From NCBI GenBank assembly GCA_002842345.1, contig PHCU01000065.1:1-36425 (forward strand): a stretch of 36,425 nt of DNA, written 5' to 3'. Position numbers and translations under genes: made by a program. A model generated the notes under the pieces. The model ran no database searches and was not told the origin of the DNA. It saw only the letters and a list, made by a program, of their open reading frames with translations. This DNA comes from Betaproteobacteria bacterium HGW-Betaproteobacteria-12 (GTDB taxonomy: Bacteria > Pseudomonadota > Gammaproteobacteria > Burkholderiales > Rhodocyclaceae). This document shows, one piece after another, positions 1 through 13,601 of this stretch (the stretch's first letter is position 1; each line of letters opens with the position of its first letter).

Positions 1-1
1 G

Positions 2-394
2 CGCTTCGGCGACCTCCAGGGCAAGCATTTCGCGCTGTGGGGCCTGTCCTTCAAGCCGAACACCGACGACATGCGCGAAGCGCCGAGCCGCGAGCTGATT
101 GACGACCTGTTCGCCGCCGGCGCCACGGTGACCGCCTACGACCCGGTAGCCATGCATGAGACGCAGCGTATCTATGCCAACGAGCCGCGCCTGTCGTATG
201 CCGAGAACCCGATGGGCGCCCTCGAAGGGGCCGATGCCCTGCTCATCGCCACCGAATGGAAGGAATTCCGCAGTCCGGATTTCGACGCCATCAAGCAAAA
301 GCTCAAGCAGCCGCTGATCTTCGACGGCCGCAATCTCTATGACCCGAAGTTCGTGCGTGGCATGGGCATCGAGTATTTCGCCATTGGACGCTGA
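2..394 (+). CDS. ugd: UDP-glucose 6-dehydrogenase, C-terminal part (partial)
   Basis: The gene enters from outside the window; only its last 130 codons are visible. Its product oxidises UDP-glucose to UDP-glucuronate with two NAD+, feeding capsule, exopolysaccharide or LPS sugars in the cytoplasm. The visible part starts inside the C-terminal UDP-binding domain: the segment WGLSFKPNTDDMREAPS is the family signature that links the central helix to this domain, and it is followed by the typical 'ADALLIATEWKEF' and 'IFDGRNLYDP' stretches. It ends 4 bases before the heptose kinase start, so it is probably co-transcribed with the heptose genes. Frame 2 is open from the first base. The identification is firm; the N-terminal Rossmann domain and catalytic cysteine cannot be checked. 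Confidence 0.93.
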   Translation, partial: RFGDLQGKHFALWGLSFKPNTDDMREAPSRELIDDLFAAGATVTAYDPVAMHETQRIYANEPRLSYAENPMGALEGADALLIATEWKEFRSPDFDAIKQKLKQPLIFDGRNLYDPKFVRGMGIEYFAIGR

Positions 395-398
395 GCCC

Positions 399-1325
399 AT
401 GCTGGAGAAGATTTCCCGTGTGCGCCTGCTGGTCGTCGGCGACGTCATGCTGGACCGCTACTGGTTCGGCGAGGTCAACCGCATCTCGCCGGAAGCCCCG
501 GTGCCGGTGGTCAAGGTCGAGCGCCAGGAGGAACGTCTGGGCGGGGCCGCCAATGTCGCCCGCAATGCGGTGTCGCTGGGCGCCGTGACGGCATTGCTGT
601 CGGTGGTCGGCGACGACGACGCCGGGCGCAGCCTGGCGCAGTTGCTGGAAGAGGGGCAGATCGATGCCGGGTTGCATGTCGATGCGGCACTCGACACCAT
701 CGTCAAGCTGCGCGTCATTGGTCGCCAGCAGCAATTGCTGCGCATCGATTTCGAAACGCCGCCGTCGCACGAAATCCTGCAGGCCAAGCTGGCCGATTTC
801 GAGCGCCGGGTGGCCGATGCCGACGTGGTGGTCTTGTCCGATTACGGCAAGGGGGGGCTGACCCATATCGCCGAGATGATCCGCATCGCCCGCGCCGCCG
901 ACAAGCCCGTATTGGTCGATCCGAAGGGCGACGAGTGGGAGAAGTATGCCGGCGCCACGGTGATCACGCCCAATCGCGGCGAGCTCAAGCAGGTTGTCGG
1001 CGGCTGGAAAACGGAAGCGGAGCTGGCCGCCAAGGCCCAGCGCCTGCGCGGCGACCTGGGCCTGGAGGCATTGCTGGTGACGCGCAGCGAAGAGGGCATG
1101 ACACTGTTTACCGATGGCGAGACCTACCATCAGGCGGCGCTGGCGCGGGAGGTGTTCGACGTCTCCGGTGCCGGCGATACCGTCATCGCCACGCTCGCCG
1201 TCATGGTTGCCGCCGGCGCCGACTGGGCCGAAGCCATCCGCGTCGCCAATATCGCCGCCGGCATCGTCGTCGGCAAGCTGGGAACGGCCGTTGTCACCCG
1301 TGAAGAAATCGCCCACGCCCTGTAA
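399..1325 (+). CDS. hldA: D-glycero-beta-D-manno-heptose-7-phosphate kinase (single-domain)
   Basis: A 308-aa PfkB/ribokinase-family sugar kinase. It phosphorylates heptose-7-phosphate at C1 in the ADP-heptose pathway for the LPS inner core. The N-terminal motif VVGDVMLDRYWFGEVNRISP and the following glycine-rich 'RLGGAANVARN' stretch are typical of RfaE domain I. The GAGDT anion-hole/catalytic-base motif lies at residues 257-261 with Asp260. The ATG at 399 follows the ugd stop by 4 bases; the frame is open further upstream but that part lies inside ugd. In E. coli this domain is fused to an adenylyltransferase (HldE); here the protein ends after the kinase domain, so a separate hldC-type (rfaE2) gene is expected elsewhere in the genome. 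The gene sits directly before hldD, the last enzyme of the same pathway. Confidence 0.93.
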   Translation: MLEKISRVRLLVVGDVMLDRYWFGEVNRISPEAPVPVVKVERQEERLGGAANVARNAVSLGAVTALLSVVGDDDAGRSLAQLLEEGQIDAGLHVDAALDTIVKLRVIGRQQQLLRIDFETPPSHEILQAKLADFERRVADADVVVLSDYGKGGLTHIAEMIRIARAADKPVLVDPKGDEWEKYAGATVITPNRGELKQVVGGWKTEAELAAKAQRLRGDLGLEALLVTRSEEGMTLFTDGETYHQAALAREVFDVSGAGDTVIATLAVMVAAGADWAEAIRVANIAAGIVVGKLGTAVVTREEIAHAL

Positions 1326-1334
1326 GGAATAGCC

Positions 1335-2333
1335 ATGTATACAGTCGTTACCGGCGCTGCCGGGTTCATCGGTTCGAATATCGTCAAGGCGCTCAACGAG
1401 CGCGGCGTGACCCGGATCATCGCCGTCGACAACCTGAGCCGGGCCGACAAGTTCAAGAACCTGATCGATTGCGAGATCGTCGATTACATTGACAAGCAGG
1501 ATTTCATCGAACGCATCCAGGCCGGTCATTTCGATGGCGACGTCGAGGCCATCTTCCATGAAGGGGCCTGCTCGGACACCATGGAGACCGATGGCCGCTA
1601 CATGATGGAGAACAACTACCGTTACTCCAGCATCCTGCTCGACTGGTGCCAGGACCAGGACGTCCAGTTCCTCTACGCTTCCAGTGCTGCCACCTATGGC
1701 AGCACCAGCGTGTTCAAGGAGGAGCGCCAGTACGAGGGGCCGCTCAACGTCTATGGCTACTCCAAGTTCCTGTTCGACCAGATCGTCCGCCAGCGCCTGG
1801 CCAAGGATCCTTCGGCGCAGATCGTCGGCTTCCGCTACTTCAATGTCTATGGCCCGCGCGAGACGCACAAGGGGCGCATGGCCTCGGTCGCCTTCCACAA
1901 CTACAACCAGTTCAAGGCCGACGGCAAGGTCAAGCTGTTCGAGGGTTCGCACGGCTACGAAAACGGCGGCCAGATGCGCGATTTCGTCTTCGTCGGCGAC
2001 GTCGCCAAGGTCAATCTGTTCTTCCTCGATCATCCCGAGAAATCCGGCATCTTCAATCTCGGTTCCGGCAGGGCGCAGAGCTTCAACGACGTCGCCGTGG
2101 CTGCAGTGAATGGCTGTCGGAAGGCGAAAGACCAAATGCCACTCTCGCTCGATGACCTACGGGCACATGAATTGCTGGAATACATCGCTTTCCCCGAGGC
2201 CCTGAAGGGCAAGTACCAGGCCTTTACGCAAGCCGATCTGACCCGCTTGCGCGAAGCCGGCTACGAAGCGCCGATGGCCACGGTCGAGGAGGGCGTTTCC
2301 CAATATATCGAGTGGCTGCACAAGCATGTATAA
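1335..2333 (+). CDS. hldD: ADP-L-glycero-D-manno-heptose 6-epimerase
   Basis: A 332-aa short-chain dehydrogenase/reductase-type epimerase that converts ADP-D-glycero- to ADP-L-glycero-manno-heptose, the LPS inner-core precursor. The N-terminal nucleotide-binding motif [10 protein letters not shown] is at about residues 6-15. The catalytic pair Tyr140 and Lys144 sits in YGYSK (140-144), at the same numbers I recall for the E. coli enzyme. '[14 protein letters not shown]' and '[11 protein letters not shown]' are typical HldD segments. The gene starts 9 bases after hldA, with AAGGAA before the ATG, and overlaps cysM by 8 bases, so ugd-hldA-hldD-cysM is very likely one transcript. Length is normal for the family. 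Confidence 0.95.
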   Translation: MYTVVTGAAGFIGSNIVKALNERGVTRIIAVDNLSRADKFKNLIDCEIVDYIDKQDFIERIQAGHFDGDVEAIFHEGACSDTMETDGRYMMENNYRYSSILLDWCQDQDVQFLYASSAATYGSTSVFKEERQYEGPLNVYGYSKFLFDQIVRQRLAKDPSAQIVGFRYFNVYGPRETHKGRMASVAFHNYNQFKADGKVKLFEGSHGYENGGQMRDFVFVGDVAKVNLFFLDHPEKSGIFNLGSGRAQSFNDVAVAAVNGCRKAKDQMPLSLDDLRAHELLEYIAFPEALKGKYQAFTQADLTRLREAGYEAPMATVEEGVSQYIEWLHKHV

Positions 2334-3225
2334 AACCCTGCAGGATTTTGTCGGAAACACGCCGCTGGTTCGTCTGGTGCGCATCCCCGGCGCCGACAAC
2401 GACCAGCGCGGCAACGTCATCCTGGCCAAGCTGGAAGGCAACAATCCGGCCGGTTCGGTCAAGGACCGTCCGGCGCTGTCGATGATCGTCCGTGCCGAAG
2501 CGCGTGGCGACATCAAGCCGGGCGACACGCTGATCGAAGCGACCTCTGGCAACACCGGCATCGCGTTGGCCATGGCCGCGGCCATCAAGGGCTACCGGAT
2601 GATCCTGGTGATGCCCGAGAACCAGAGCATCGAGCGTCGCCAGAGCATGCGCGCCTACGGTGCCGAACTGGTGCTGACGCCGAAGGAAGGCGGCATGGAA
2701 CTGGCCCGCGACGTCGCCGAGAAAATGCGCAACGAAGGCCAGGGCATCATCCTCGATCAGTTCGCCAACCCGGACAATCCGCTGGCGCATTACGAAGGTA
2801 CCGGCCCGGAAATCTGGCGCGATACCGAGGGCAGGATCACCCATTTCGTGTCCAGCATGGGCACCACCGGCACCATCATGGGCACTAGCCGCTTCCTCAA
2901 GGAAGTCAATCCGGCGATCCAGATCATCGGCTGCCAGCCGGAAGAGGGCAGCCAGATTCCCGGCATCCGCAAATGGCCGGAAGCCTATCTGCCGAAAATC
3001 TACGACAACACCAATGTCGACCGCATCGAGTATGTCAGCCAGGCCGAGGCCGAAATGATGACCCGTCGGCTGGCCGTGGAAGAGGGTATCTTCGCCGGCA
3101 TTTCCTCGGGCGGCGGTGTTGCCGTGGCGCTGCGTCTGGCCCAGCAGCTGGAGAATGCGGTGATCGTCAGCATCATCTGCGACCGAGGCGACCGCTACCT
3201 GTCGACCGGCGTGTTCCCGGCATGA
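2326..3225 (+). CDS. cysM: Cysteine synthase B (O-acetylserine sulfhydrylase)
   Basis: A 299-aa PLP-dependent fold-type II enzyme that makes cysteine from O-acetylserine and sulfide (the B isozyme can also use thiosulfate). The PLP lysine is Lys46 in [10 protein letters not shown]. The phosphate- and substrate-binding loop [10 protein letters not shown] follows at about residues 72-81, and the C-terminal '[10 protein letters not shown]' serine/glycine loop is present. '[13 protein letters not shown]' fits CysM better than CysK. The ATG lies inside the last codons of hldD (8-base overlap), and the stop overlaps the next start in an ATGA, so translation is probably coupled. Its place after the heptose genes has no obvious metabolic link; I recall the same order in several betaproteobacteria. 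Confidence 0.93.
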   Translation: MYKTLQDFVGNTPLVRLVRIPGADNDQRGNVILAKLEGNNPAGSVKDRPALSMIVRAEARGDIKPGDTLIEATSGNTGIALAMAAAIKGYRMILVMPENQSIERRQSMRAYGAELVLTPKEGGMELARDVAEKMRNEGQGIILDQFANPDNPLAHYEGTGPEIWRDTEGRITHFVSSMGTTGTIMGTSRFLKEVNPAIQIIGCQPEEGSQIPGIRKWPEAYLPKIYDNTNVDRIEYVSQAEAEMMTRRLAVEEGIFAGISSGGGVAVALRLAQQLENAVIVSIICDRGDRYLSTGVFPA

Positions 3226-4007
3226 AACCGGTCCTCGTCTTCGACATCGAGACCATTCCCGACGTCGCCGGCCTGCGCCGGCTCAACGACCTGCCCGGCG
3301 AACTGTCGGACGCCGAAGTCGCCGAACTGGCCTTCCAGCAGCGCCGGGCGAAGACCGGCAACGATTTCCTGCAACTGCACCTGCAGCGCGTTGTCAGCAT
3401 TTCCTGTGCCCTGCGCACCGGCGAAGGCTTCAAGGTCTGGTCGCTGGCCGAGCCGGAACTCGACGAAGGTGCCATCATCCAGCGCTTCTTCGACGGCATC
3501 GAGAAATTCACGCCGCAGATCGTTTCCTGGAACGGCGGCGGCTTCGACCTGCCGGTGCTGCACTATCGCGGCATGCTGCACGGCGTCTCGGCACCGCGCT
3601 ACTGGGATCTCGGCGATGGCGACTACGCCGACAGCCGCGATTTCAAGTGGAACAACTACATTAGCCGCTACCACACCCGCCACCTCGATCTGATGGACCT
3701 GCTGGCCCTGTACAACGCCCGCGCCAATGCGCCACTCGACGATCTGGCCAAGCTGTTCGGCTTTCCCGGCAAGCTCGGCATGGACGGCAGCAAGGTCTGG
3801 GAGGCCTGGCAGGCCGGGCAGGCGGCCGACATCCGCGACTACTGCGAGACCGACGTGGTCAATACCTATCTGGTCTATAACCGTTTCCGTCGCCTGCGCG
3901 GCGAACTGACGGCGGACGAGGAGGCGAGCGAGATCGAATTCATCAAGGCCCAACTGGGCCGGGTCGACGCCCCGCACTGGCGTGAGTTTCTCGCTGCCTG
4001 GCACTGA
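3222..4007 (+). CDS. PolB-type 3'-5' exonuclease domain protein
   Basis: A 261-aa protein that matches the stand-alone predicted 3'-5' exonucleases related to the proofreading domain of DNA polymerase B (DEDDy fold, Pfam DNA_pol_B_exo2). Visible motifs: Exo I 'VFDIETIP' at the N-terminus (the DxE pair), Exo II '[11 protein letters not shown]' near residue 105, and Exo III '[10 protein letters not shown]' near residue 207, which supplies the last aspartate. All four acidic metal ligands therefore appear present, so an active single-strand exonuclease is likely; the substrate is unknown. The ATG at 3222 overlaps the cysM stop by 4 bases. The frame is open far upstream, but that part lies within cysM and is not coding. 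Confidence 0.86.
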   Translation: MKPVLVFDIETIPDVAGLRRLNDLPGELSDAEVAELAFQQRRAKTGNDFLQLHLQRVVSISCALRTGEGFKVWSLAEPELDEGAIIQRFFDGIEKFTPQIVSWNGGGFDLPVLHYRGMLHGVSAPRYWDLGDGDYADSRDFKWNNYISRYHTRHLDLMDLLALYNARANAPLDDLAKLFGFPGKLGMDGSKVWEAWQAGQAADIRDYCETDVVNTYLVYNRFRRLRGELTADEEASEIEFIKAQLGRVDAPHWREFLAAWH

Positions 4008-4016
4008 CTGCGGCGG

Positions 4017-4022
4017 TATAAT
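4017..4022 (+). promoter_or_regulatory. Candidate -10 box for ppa
   Basis: A perfect TATAAT lies in the 49-bp gap between the exonuclease stop and the ppa start, 35 bases before the ATG. No good -35 hexamer sits 16-18 bases upstream (the region reads CTGCCT), so strength is uncertain. It would separate ppa from the upstream operon. Confidence 0.4.
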
Positions 4023-4056
4023 CGTCTTTTTTCAAACCAGAAACAGAGAGATAACA

Positions 4057-4605
4057 ATGGCACTGAACAACGTTCCCTCCGGCAAATCCCTCCCCAACGA
4101 TTTCAACGTCATCATCGAGATCACGGCGCACTCCGATCCGGTCAAGTACGAAGTCGACAAGGAAAGCGGTGCGATTTTCGTTGATCGTTTCATGTCCACC
4201 TCCATGCACTATCCCTGCAATTACGGCTACATCCCGCACACCATCGCCGGCGACGGCGATCCGGTCGACGTGCTGGTGGTCAGCCCATTCCCGCTGCCGC
4301 CGGGTGTCGTCGTGCGCTGCCGTCCGATCGGCATGCTGGCCATGACCGACGAGGCCGGCGAGGATGCCAAGTTGCTCGCCGTGCCGGTCGACAAGCTGAC
4401 CCCGATGTACCGCAACGTGCAGACGCATGCCGACATGCCGACGCTGCTGCTCGACCAGATCTCCCACTTCTTCGAGCACTACAAGGATCTCGAGCCGGGC
4501 AAGTTCGTCAAGGTGGTCGGCTGGCGCGGTCCGGAAGAGGCCAAGAAGGAAATCGAAGCCGGCGTCAGGACGTACAACGACGCGAAAGACAAGCCGAACT
4601 ACTGA
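4057..4605 (+). CDS. ppa: Inorganic pyrophosphatase (family I)
   Basis: A 182-aa soluble family I pyrophosphatase that hydrolyses PPi to two phosphates with Mg2+, pulling nucleotide, NAD and amino-acid activation reactions forward. The metal-binding [10 protein letters not shown] motif, the '[16 protein letters not shown]' stretch and the C-terminal '[13 protein letters not shown]' are clear family signatures. The ATG at 4057 is chosen because it has a purine-rich AGAGAG just upstream and gives the normal family length; the frame stays open 25 codons further up, but those fall in the intergenic promoter region. It is followed after 5 bases by nadE, whose adenylation chemistry releases PPi. 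Confidence 0.96.
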   Translation: MALNNVPSGKSLPNDFNVIIEITAHSDPVKYEVDKESGAIFVDRFMSTSMHYPCNYGYIPHTIAGDGDPVDVLVVSPFPLPPGVVVRCRPIGMLAMTDEAGEDAKLLAVPVDKLTPMYRNVQTHADMPTLLLDQISHFFEHYKDLEPGKFVKVVGWRGPEEAKKEIEAGVRTYNDAKDKPNY

Positions 4606-4610
4606 GTTCC

Positions 4611-6581
<1,971 letters not shown>

Positions 6582-6599
6582 CGGCCGGGGGAGCAGGCC

Positions 6600-6956
6600 A
6601 TGGAACAGGAACAGCCGACTGCTGCTGATATCGCCGCCTGGCGGGAACAGCTAAAGAGTCTGCTTGGCAGCGATGCGAATCATTATCCGAGCCGGCTCGA
6701 TGCCAGCTTCCCGCGCATAATCGGCAAGATCGTCAGCCTGTGGGGCAAGCCCGATCTGGATGCCTATCTCAATGGACTGATGGTCTCTGACCGTCCCGGC
6801 CGCCAGGGTTTCCCCAGCGACGTGGCAATGGAGCTTTTCCACCTGTCCAACATCCATTCCAGCCTGGGTCTGTCCGACGTGGCCAGCGGCACCGGCTGGG
6901 CTGGTATTCAGGATGCCGAGGTGTTTCGCAAGGCGCTGAAGAAGGACACCGGCTAG
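6600..6956 (+). CDS. Conserved-looking protein of unknown function, 118 aa
   Basis: Not recognised. The protein is soluble, with no signal peptide or membrane segment, and mixed charge. A helical N-terminus ('DIAAWREQLKSLLG') is followed by a core that looks structured: 'RIIGKIVSLWGKPDLDAYLNGLMVSD', then 'DVAMELFHLSNIHSSLGL'. Codon use resembles its neighbours. The ATG at 6600 follows the glnB stop by 18 bases, with GGGGGAGCAGG as a ribosome-binding site. It is the last gene before a strong terminator, so it is likely made together with PII. A role linked to PII or nitrogen status is possible but only by position. Confidence 0.75.
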   Translation: MEQEQPTAADIAAWREQLKSLLGSDANHYPSRLDASFPRIIGKIVSLWGKPDLDAYLNGLMVSDRPGRQGFPSDVAMELFHLSNIHSSLGLSDVASGTGWAGIQDAEVFRKALKKDTG

Positions 6957-6982
6957 GTTGCGAAACGGTGTCGGCGAGGGCT

Positions 6983-7010
6983 GGGCGGCTTAGGCCGCCC
7001 TTTGCTTTTT
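6983..7010 (+). terminator. Rho-independent terminator of the nadE-glnB-118aa unit
   Basis: A perfect 7-bp stem GGGCGGC / GCCGCCC with a TTAG loop is followed by TTTGCTTTTT. It acts on plus-strand transcripts only (there is no T-run on the other side). The hairpin overlaps the stop codon and last codons of the convergent Smr gene. Confidence 0.85.
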
Positions 7011-7541
7011 CGCGGCGCGCAGCAGCACCATCAACGCCCCTTCGCCGCCATCGTGCGGCCTGGCCTGACAGTAGGCGAGCACCTCATCGCGCTGGGCCAG
7101 CCAGCCGCGGACCAGCTGGCGCAGGATCGAGGTCTTCTGCGGCGAGCGCAGACCCTTGCCATGCACCACGCGCACGCAGCGCCGGCCCTGCTGCAGGGCT
7201 TCAGCCAGGAAGGCGGCGAGCAGCTGCCGCGCCTCGTCGCGGTTGAGGCCGTGCAGGTCGATCTCGTCCTGAATCACCCAGCGGCCGCGGCGCAGGTCGC
7301 GCAGTACGCTGCTGGCGAGGCCAGTACGCAGGTAATGCGGCTCGTCACCACCTTCCAGGCGGTCCTGCAGGCCGATGGCGCCATGCAGGCTTTCGTGCAG
7401 GGCCGCCCGCTCGTCGGCCAGGTGTTGCAGCGGCCGTGGCGGCGGCAGTGGCCCGTGACGCTGGATGCGCCCCGAATCAGGCAGCGGCCGGGCATCGGCC
7501 ACGGCCGCGCGAAAGGCGGCCAGGTCGTCCGGGTCGATCAC
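6990..7541 (-). CDS. Smr-domain protein
   Basis: A 183-aa protein with a C-terminal Smr (small MutS-related) domain. The motifs are 'EIDLHGLNRDEAR' and the glycine loop 'RVVHGKGLRS', followed by 'RPHDGGEGALMVLL'. Stand-alone Smr proteins are structure-specific endonucleases acting on DNA or, in the SmrA/SmrB families, on RNA in stalled-ribosome rescue; which applies here cannot be read from sequence. The N-terminal 80 residues are a linker rich in Pro, Arg and Leu. Translation starts at GTG 7541, chosen because GAGGAG lies about 10 bases upstream, inside the end of trxB. It follows trxB by 14 bases, so it is co-transcribed. Its last codons overlap the terminator of the opposing operon. Confidence 0.88.
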   Translation of the reverse strand: MIDPDDLAAFRAAVADARPLPDSGRIQRHGPLPPPRPLQHLADERAALHESLHGAIGLQDRLEGGDEPHYLRTGLASSVLRDLRRGRWVIQDEIDLHGLNRDEARQLLAAFLAEALQQGRRCVRVVHGKGLRSPQKTSILRQLVRGWLAQRDEVLAYCQARPHDGGEGALMVLLRAAKKQRAA

Positions 7542-7555
7542 CGCGCGTTGGCTCC

Positions 7556-8547
<992 letters not shown>

Positions 8548-8602
8548 GCCTTCTCTTGGTGCCGGGTTTTTCCGCGTTTCTGCTCCGTATGCGAAAGCAG
8601 TT

Positions 8603-8608
8603 TATAAT
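8603..8608 (+). promoter_or_regulatory. Candidate -10 box for the crp/fnr-ftsK-lolA operon
   Basis: Perfect TATAAT 32 bases before the regulator's ATG, in the divergent region with trxB. No clear -35 hexamer is visible, which could mean an activator-dependent promoter, possibly self-regulated by the Crp/Fnr protein; that is inference. Confidence 0.4.
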
Positions 8609-8640
8609 CGTCCCCTAACCCTATGAACGGAAAATGATTT

Positions 8641-9299
8641 ATGCCATCTAACCAATGCGGCTTAAGCCTGGTTGTGCTGCGCAATGTGCCGCTCTTTTCC
8701 GGGCTGAGCGAATCCGAACTGGAGAAGTTGTCGAAGGTTTGCGGACGGCGGCGCGTCGAGCGCGGGGCATTCGTCGTCCGCGCGGCGGAAATGACGGACT
8801 CCTTGTATATCCTGCTCACCGGGCGCGCCAAGGTGACCAATACTGACGAGGAAGGGCGCGAAATCATTCTCGCCTGGCTCGGGCCGGGCGAATTTTTCGG
8901 CGAGATGGGCCTGATCGACGGCAGTCCGCGCTCGGCCAACGTCGTCGCCAGCGAGGCCTGCGAGTTGCTGCTGTTGAGCAAGGAAGCCTTCCAGCGCTGC
9001 CTGCAGGACAATTTCCTGGTCGCCCAGAAGCTGATGCAGATCCTCGTCCGCCGCCTGCGCGAAGCCGATCGCAAGATCGAGAGCCTGGCGTTGCTCGACG
9101 TCTATGGCCGGGTTGCCCGGCTGCTGCTCGACATGTCGGTGGAGGAGAATGGCCGGCGCATAGTCAAGAAGAAGATTTCCAAGCAGGATATGGCACGGAT
9201 GATCGGCGCCTCGCGCGAAATGGTCAGCAAGGTGATGCGCGATCTCGAACTGAGCGGCTATATCGCCACGGAGAACGATCTGGTGGTGATTCTGGGTTC

Positions 9300-9303
<4 letters not shown>
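8641..9303 (+). CDS. Crp/Fnr-family transcriptional regulator
   Basis: A 220-aa regulator. The N-terminal cyclic-nucleotide-binding-type beta barrel includes '[23 protein letters not shown]' and '[24 protein letters not shown]', the latter matching the phosphate-binding cassette region with [13 protein letters not shown] long dimerisation helix follows, then a C-terminal winged helix-turn-helix: '[31 protein letters not shown]', about residues 178-208. It lacks an N-terminal cysteine cluster of the FNR [4Fe-4S] type, so it is more likely a Crp-like or ligand-free member. The stop overlaps the ftsK ATG in an ATGA, an unusual partnership of a regulator with the cell-division translocase. The effector is unknown. 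Confidence 0.9.
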
Positions 9304-11614
<2,311 letters not shown>

Positions 11615-11618
<4 letters not shown>

Positions 11619-12235
11619 AATCACTGTTGAAATTGGGCTGTTCCCTGCTGTTGGCGGCTTTGCCGTTGCTGGCCGAGGCCGGGGCGGTCGACCGCCTGCA
11701 CCAGTTCATGGCCGGAACCAAGACGCTGAAGGCCGAGTTTTCCCAGGTGGTCATCGCCAAGGGCGGGCGCAAGCCGCAGGAGTCGTCCGGCGTCTTGGCC
11801 ATTTCGCGGCCGGGCAAGTTGCGCTGGGATATCCGCAAACCCTATGCGCAACTGGTGGTCAGCGATGGCGAGAAAGTCTGGATTCACGACAGCGAACTGC
11901 AACAGGTGACGATCCGCAAGGTCGGTCAGGCCATCGGCGGCTCGCCGGCGGCCCTGCTCTCCGGCAGCAACGATCTGGAGCGCAATTTCACGCTCAGCGA
12001 AGGCGGCGAGCGTGAGGGTATGCTCTGGGTCGATGCCGTGCCGAAATCCGGCGACAGCGGCTTCGAGCGCGTGCGCATCGGCTTTGTCGGCAATGACCTG
12101 AAGGCGATGGAACTGCAGGACAGTTTCGGCCAGACCACGCTGATCCGCTTCTCGGCGCTCGAGCGCAATCCGGTGTTGCCGCCGGCGACCTTCCGTTTCG
12201 TGCCGCCGGCCGGCGTCGACGTGGTCGGCGAATAG
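11615..12235 (+). CDS. lolA: Outer-membrane lipoprotein chaperone LolA
   Basis: A 206-aa periplasmic carrier that takes lipoproteins from LolCDE to LolB. A signal peptide covers about residues 1-22 (Lys-rich start, Leu/Ala core, ending near AEAGA). The mature part shows the family pattern 'LKAEFSQVV...[50 protein letters not shown]', and ends with '[14 protein letters not shown]'. The start overlaps the ftsK stop as ATGA; ftsK-lolA is a conserved proteobacterial pairing. It ends 16 bases before the convergent menF stop, with no obvious terminator between them. Confidence 0.95.
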
Positions 12236-12251
12236 CCGCCAGCCGTTTGCT

Positions 12252-13601
12252 TCAGCGTGCGCCGGTGCCGTTCAGGGCCGGCGCGTCCGCCGCCTGCAGG
12301 GCGGCCATGATGGTGCCGAACTTGGCTTCCGTCTCAGCCAGTTCGTTTCTCGCCTCGGAGCCGGCGACGATGCCGGCGCCAGCCTGCAGGATGGCCGACC
12401 TGCCGTCGATCAGGGCCGAACGCAGGGCGACGGAAAACTCGCCATTGCCCTGCTGATCGAGACAGCCGATGCCGCCGCTGTACCAGGCGTCGCGCTGCTC
12501 GCCATGGGCGAGCAGCCAGTCGCGGGCGGTGGCGCCCGGGTAACCGCCGACGGCCGGCGTCGGATGCAGGGCGTCTACCAGTTCGAACAGCGTCGTCGCC
12601 GGTAAGGCCCGGGCGGTGATCCGGCTGCGCAGGTGGCTCAGCCGGCCGGCCGGATGTTCCCGCGCCGTGTCGGCCTGCGGCGCTTCGACGCACAGCGGGG
12701 CGAGGGCGTCGCACACGGCGCGGACCACCAGCGATTGTTCATGCGAATTCTTGTCGCCGGCCAGGTCAGGCGACTCCGGCCAGGCCGTGCCGGCCAGCGC
12801 GTCGGCATCGATTTGCCGGCCGACAAGGCGGACCAGGCGTTCCGGCGTGGCGCCGAGAAAGGTCTGGCGGCCGTTGCCGGCGGCGAAGATCAGGCTGTCC
12901 GCTTGCTGTTCCAGCAGTTGCCCGAGGATGGCCGCCGGCGAGAAATCGTCCACGGCCGTAATCCGGCGGCTGCGACTGAGCACCAGTTTGTCGATGCGGC
13001 CGCCGGCAATGGCCTGCAGGGCCAGGTTGCAGCGGGCGAGCCAGGCTCTGGCGCCGAGCGGTTCCGGAGCTTGCGGCAGTAGCGACGGATAGCGGAAGGC
13101 CGGAGTGCGCGGCAGGGCGGCCAGCCAATATCGCCACTCGTCGATCGCCTGGTGCGCGCGGCCGGCCGGGATGCTCAGGGTCGCCGAGCAGAGGCCGCGC
13201 AGGCTTTCCAGCGTGATCGCCGGGATGATCAGCTGGGCGTTGGGCAGCGGCGTATCGCCGTCCGGGGCGAAGGCGAAGCCGGCGAAAGCCAGAGTTCGCC
13301 CTTCGTGGCGCCAGGCCTGGCGGATGCCGGCGAAGGCGTTGTCGAGAGCAGCGAAGCGATGCGTGCCGCAACTGGTGAGCTGCAGCGCATGGCCGATGCC
13401 CAGACGGAATTCGCCCTTGTTCGGCCGGGCCCGGTAGCAGAAGGCGACACCATGGCCGATCAGCTCCAGCCAGTCGCGTTGGCCATGGCCGAGCGCCAGG
13501 TGCAGGCTGAGCGGCGCCGCCGCCGGAGCGCCGGCCGCCAGCCGCTGCAGCCGTGCCGCCAGTTCGGGGGCGGCCAGCAGGCGCTGCAGCGTGGCGATCA
13601 T
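12252..13601 (-). CDS. menF: Isochorismate synthase
   Basis: A 449-aa chorismate-utilising enzyme that makes isochorismate, the first step of menaquinone synthesis. The isochorismate-synthase lysine (general base) is Lys205 in GRIDKLVLSR. 'FLGATPERLV' (248-257), 'HPTPAVGGYP' (346-355) and 'WYSGGIGCLDQQGNGEFSVALRSAL' are family signatures; the last matches the Mg2+/chorismate site. Salicylate or anthranilate synthases would differ in these motifs, and the neighbouring menE supports MenF rather than EntC. The ATG at 13601 overlaps the original menE stop (TGA, 13600-13598) as ATGA. Because menE has lost its frame, an open frame now runs from the menE start through menF; I annotate menF as its own gene. 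Confidence 0.92.
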   Translation of the reverse strand: MIATLQRLLAAPELAARLQRLAAGAPAAAPLSLHLALGHGQRDWLELIGHGVAFCYRARPNKGEFRLGIGHALQLTSCGTHRFAALDNAFAGIRQAWRHEGRTLAFAGFAFAPDGDTPLPNAQLIIPAITLESLRGLCSATLSIPAGRAHQAIDEWRYWLAALPRTPAFRYPSLLPQAPEPLGARAWLARCNLALQAIAGGRIDKLVLSRSRRITAVDDFSPAAILGQLLEQQADSLIFAAGNGRQTFLGATPERLVRLVGRQIDADALAGTAWPESPDLAGDKNSHEQSLVVRAVCDALAPLCVEAPQADTAREHPAGRLSHLRSRITARALPATTLFELVDALHPTPAVGGYPGATARDWLLAHGEQRDAWYSGGIGCLDQQGNGEFSVALRSALIDGRSAILQAGAGIVAGSEARNELAETEAKFGTIMAALQAADAPALNGTGAR

